Shown here piece after piece: positions 6,390 to 8,179 of a DNA stretch of 8,179 nt. The notes under the pieces were generated by a model, which was not told the DNA's origin, did no database searches, and saw nothing but the letters and a program-made list of their open reading frames with translations. Position 1 is the stretch's first letter. Each line of letters opens with the position of its first letter. The DNA is from Verrucomicrobia bacterium UBA1211. Lineage in GTDB: Bacteria; Verrucomicrobiota; Kiritimatiellia; RFP12; UBA1067. A program made the translations under genes and the position numbers. The DNA is taken from assembly GCA_002309585.1 (NCBI GenBank), contig DBXN01000008.1, positions 1-8,179 of the forward strand, written 5' to 3'.

Positions 6390-6419
6390 AAAAGAGTGGG
6401 GCTTTCCCCGCTCTTTTTT
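6390..6419 (+). terminator. nusA: intrinsic terminator/attenuator in the nusA leader
   Basis: AAAAGAGTGGGG (6390-6401) pairs with CCCCGCTCTTTT (6406-6417) across a CTTT loop: 12 pairs with a single T-G wobble. The last stem bases merge into a six-T tract (6414-6419). It sits after the nusA promoter and before its start codon. No + strand gene ends within the preceding 4 kb, so it is best read as an attenuator of nusA-infB. An upstream ACTTTTTT (6374-6381) could pair with AAAAGAGT (6390-6397) as a weak alternative fold; that part is speculative. Confidence 0.8.
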
Positions 6420-6451
6420 ATTGATGAGCGAGAAAGCGGAGGTGGAACGAG

Positions 6452-7735
6452 ATGAACAATGAGCTGTTGTCGATTGTGAGCTATTTGGAACGCGATCGTG
6501 GTGTGAACCGCGAAGTCATTGTTCACGCGATCGAATCCGCCATCCAGCAGGCTGCGCGCAGAAGTTTGGACGTGACAAACGACCTGCGGGTGGAGATTGA
6601 CCGGAAATCGCTGGCGATCAGGGCTTTTGACAAGGTGGTGGTGACAGAGGACGGCAAGACCGGCCTGGGCATGCTGCCGTTGCGTCTGGCGCGTAAAAAG
6701 AACCCGAAGGCCCAGCTGGGCGATGTCCTGGAGGTCGAGATCCCCCCGACCCGCCTGGGGCGTATCGCGGCGCAGGCGGCGCGGCAGATGATCCTCCAGA
6801 AGATCCGCGAGGCCGAACGGAAGAACGTTTACGATGAATATAAGGACCGTATCGGCGATTTCGTCAGCGGGACGGTCCGCCAGGTGATCCACCGCGACCT
6901 GATCATCGATCTGGGCAAGGCGGAGGCGGTCCTTCCGGTCAGCCAGCAGATTCCGACCGAGGAGTTCAGCGTGGGCGACCAGCTGCGTGCCTATGTCTAC
7001 CGGGTTCAGGAGGGGGTGAACGGGCCTTCGGTGGTCCTTTCGCGCGCCTGCCCCGAATTCGTGAAAACCCTTTTCCGCCGCGAGGTCTCCGAGATCGCAG
7101 ACGGCATCGTGGAAGTGATGTCCGTCGCGCGCGATCCGGGTTACCGCTCCAAGATCGCCGTCAAGACGCTGGATGAGAAGGTCGATCCGGTCGGCGCCTG
7201 CGTCGGGATGCGCGGGGCGCGGGTCCGGAACATCATCCGCGAGCTTAACGGCGAGAAGATCGATATCGTCCGGTGGAGCAACGACATCAAGCAGTATGTG
7301 ACCCAGGCGCTGGCCCCCGCGAAACTGGAGGTCATCGAGGTCGACCGCAAAGAGCCCCGTTCGGTGCACGTCACGGTCGCCCCGGATCAGCTCTCGCTCG
7401 CCATCGGCAAGCGCGGGCAGAATGTCCGGCTCTCCTCGAAACTGACCGGCTGGCGCATCACCATCGACAAGAGCGGGGCCGATCAGGTGCCGTTCGAGGT
7501 GCAGCGTGCCACGGCGATCGACTCGCTGGCGTCCGCGCTGGATGTGGACAAGAGCGTCGCCTCGACGCTGGTTTCCAACGGGTTCCTGACGTGCGAGGGG
7601 ATTGTCGCAGTCGAGATGGCCTACCTTCAGGAGGTCACCGGGATCGATGAGAATCTCGCGAAGAAGATCTGGACGGCGGCGCAAAACCGCGTTGACCAGA
7701 CGATGGCCGGTCAGATGCCGGACGACAACGAGTAG
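6452..7735 (+). CDS. nusA: transcription termination/antitermination factor NusA
   Basis: 427 residues. ATG 6452 is fixed by a perfect GGAGGT (6438-6443) eight bases ahead. NusA binds RNA polymerase and nascent RNA, modulates pausing, strengthens intrinsic termination and takes part in antitermination. Domains seen: the N-terminal polymerase-binding domain (1-130), the S1 domain (about 134-198, FVSGTVRQV...VVLSR), KH1 (about 230-285, with GMRGARVRNI at 252-261), KH2 (about 300-345, with AIGKRGQNVR at 317-326), and one helix-hairpin-helix-like C-terminal unit (about 355-412). An acidic tail follows. It lacks the second acidic repeat of the 495-residue E. coli protein, which is common outside Gammaproteobacteria. 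infB follows after 20 bases. rimP, which usually precedes nusA, is absent; a divergent operon lies there instead. The leader terminator suggests that NusA may limit its own synthesis. Confidence 0.97.
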   Translation: MNNELLSIVSYLERDRGVNREVIVHAIESAIQQAARRSLDVTNDLRVEIDRKSLAIRAFDKVVVTEDGKTGLGMLPLRLARKKNPKAQLGDVLEVEIPPTRLGRIAAQAARQMILQKIREAERKNVYDEYKDRIGDFVSGTVRQVIHRDLIIDLGKAEAVLPVSQQIPTEEFSVGDQLRAYVYRVQEGVNGPSVVLSRACPEFVKTLFRREVSEIADGIVEVMSVARDPGYRSKIAVKTLDEKVDPVGACVGMRGARVRNIIRELNGEKIDIVRWSNDIKQYVTQALAPAKLEVIEVDRKEPRSVHVTVAPDQLSLAIGKRGQNVRLSSKLTGWRITIDKSGADQVPFEVQRATAIDSLASALDVDKSVASTLVSNGFLTCEGIVAVEMAYLQEVTGIDENLAKKIWTAAQNRVDQTMAGQMPDDNE

Positions 7736-7755
7736 GGGAAGAGGGAACGTTTCTC

Positions 7756-8179
7756 ATGAGAGTCTATCAGTTAGCGGAAAAATGGAAGACCTCCAGCAGC
7801 GAATTGCTTCGGCATGTGCGGACGCTGGGGTTGGAGATATCGTCCCCGTTGTCGCAGGTCGACGCCGATGACGCCCGCGCGCTCGAAACGGCATTCAAAG
7901 GCGGTACCGATGGCGAGGCGGCGAAACAGACCCGCGAAGCGGCCCGCGCCGCGAAGCGCGCCAAGGTCGCGGCCCGCCGGTTGGAGGAGTTGGCGGCGGC
8001 GCGTCCCGAATTGGAGGCGACCCGCCAGCGGGCGATCGAGATGGACGCCCTGGCTCACGGCAAGTCGGTGAAGGCGGAGGAACCCGCACCCGCTCCCGCG
8101 CCGGTTGAGGTACCCGCGCCTACGGTCGAAACGCCGACACCCCAGGCGGAGCCGGCTCCGGTCCAGCCGCAACCGGCGG
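7756..8179 (+). CDS. infB: translation initiation factor IF-2, N-terminal part (3' end outside window)
   Basis: The reading frame opens at ATG 7756 and runs past the window end (141 codons visible), with a purine-rich GAAGAGGGA ahead of the start. IF-2 is the GTPase that places initiator tRNA on the ribosome; its G domain lies beyond this window. Residues 1-48 (MRVYQLAEKWKTSSSELLRH, then RTLGLEISSPLSQVDADDA) are the small helical IF-2 N-terminal domain. It is followed by an Ala/Arg/Glu-rich helical stretch (about 52-105) and a Pro/Ala/Glu-rich linker (about 106-141), as usual in long bacterial IF-2 proteins. It lies 20 bases after nusA, the conserved nusA-infB order, which supports the call despite the missing GTPase domain. 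Confidence 0.93.
   Translation, partial: MRVYQLAEKWKTSSSELLRHVRTLGLEISSPLSQVDADDARALETAFKGGTDGEAAKQTREAARAAKRAKVAARRLEELAAARPELEATRQRAIEMDALAHGKSVKAEEPAPAPAPVEVPAPTVETPTPQAEPAPVQPQPA

Noticed and set aside
6278..7684. 468-codon open frame on the - strand, antisense to nusA
   Set aside because: nusA on the + strand is certain. The antisense chain is low-complexity, Asp/Arg/Leu-rich and has no recognisable domain; it is a codon-bias shadow.
7860..8179. Ala/Pro/Glu-rich repeats in the infB start, considered as a tandem repeat or unusual domain
   Set aside because: Low-complexity linkers between the N-terminal domain and the GTPase core are normal for long bacterial IF-2 proteins.

Overview
This is a GC-rich, densely coded bacterial window. 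The organism is Gram-negative: it has a lipobox-bearing TolC-type outer-membrane protein and a periplasmic adaptor. The gene content and the style of NusA and IF-2 would fit the PVC group (Verrucomicrobiota, Kiritimatiellota, Lentisphaerota). That placement is a guess, because no rRNA or other lineage marker is present. No tRNA, rRNA, insertion sequence, CRISPR array or prophage gene was seen, and no gene-free stretch exceeds about 230 bases.

Left part, + strand: the C-terminal part of a MATE multidrug/Na+ antiporter (1-582, cut by the window edge). After a 116-base gap comes a tandem-domain class II aldolase/adducin protein (699-1997). Its first domain keeps the zinc and catalytic residues; its second domain has lost all of them.

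Middle part, - strand, read from 6310 down to 1969: a compact four-gene unit with gaps of 23, 12 and 3 bases. In transcription order it encodes a VTC-domain (triphosphate-tunnel, polyphosphate-polymerase-like) protein, a DUF4956 membrane protein, an HlyD-type membrane-fusion protein and a TolC-type outer-membrane lipoprotein. VTC plus DUF4956 is a known pairing. Here it is joined to a periplasmic adaptor and an outer-membrane channel, with no ABC, RND or MFS pump. My working hypothesis is an envelope-spanning machine that makes and exports polyphosphate or another anionic polymer. The last gene overlaps the aldolase tail-to-tail by 29 bases.

Right part, + strand: nusA (6452-7735) and the start of infB (7756 to the window end), the conserved transcription/translation operon. 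rimP, which usually precedes nusA, is not present. nusA has its own sigma-70-like promoter (TTGACA, 18 bases, TAAAAT), and a textbook intrinsic terminator lies between that promoter and the nusA start codon. This suggests attenuation, possibly autoregulation by NusA.

The 230-base divergent region (6222-6451) holds two back-to-back promoters. It contains a perfect 6+1+6 inverted repeat in the spacer of the VTC-operon promoter. It also contains an 8-base element present once in each promoter in opposite orientation, and a strong Shine-Dalgarno sequence with no start codon at the proper distance.
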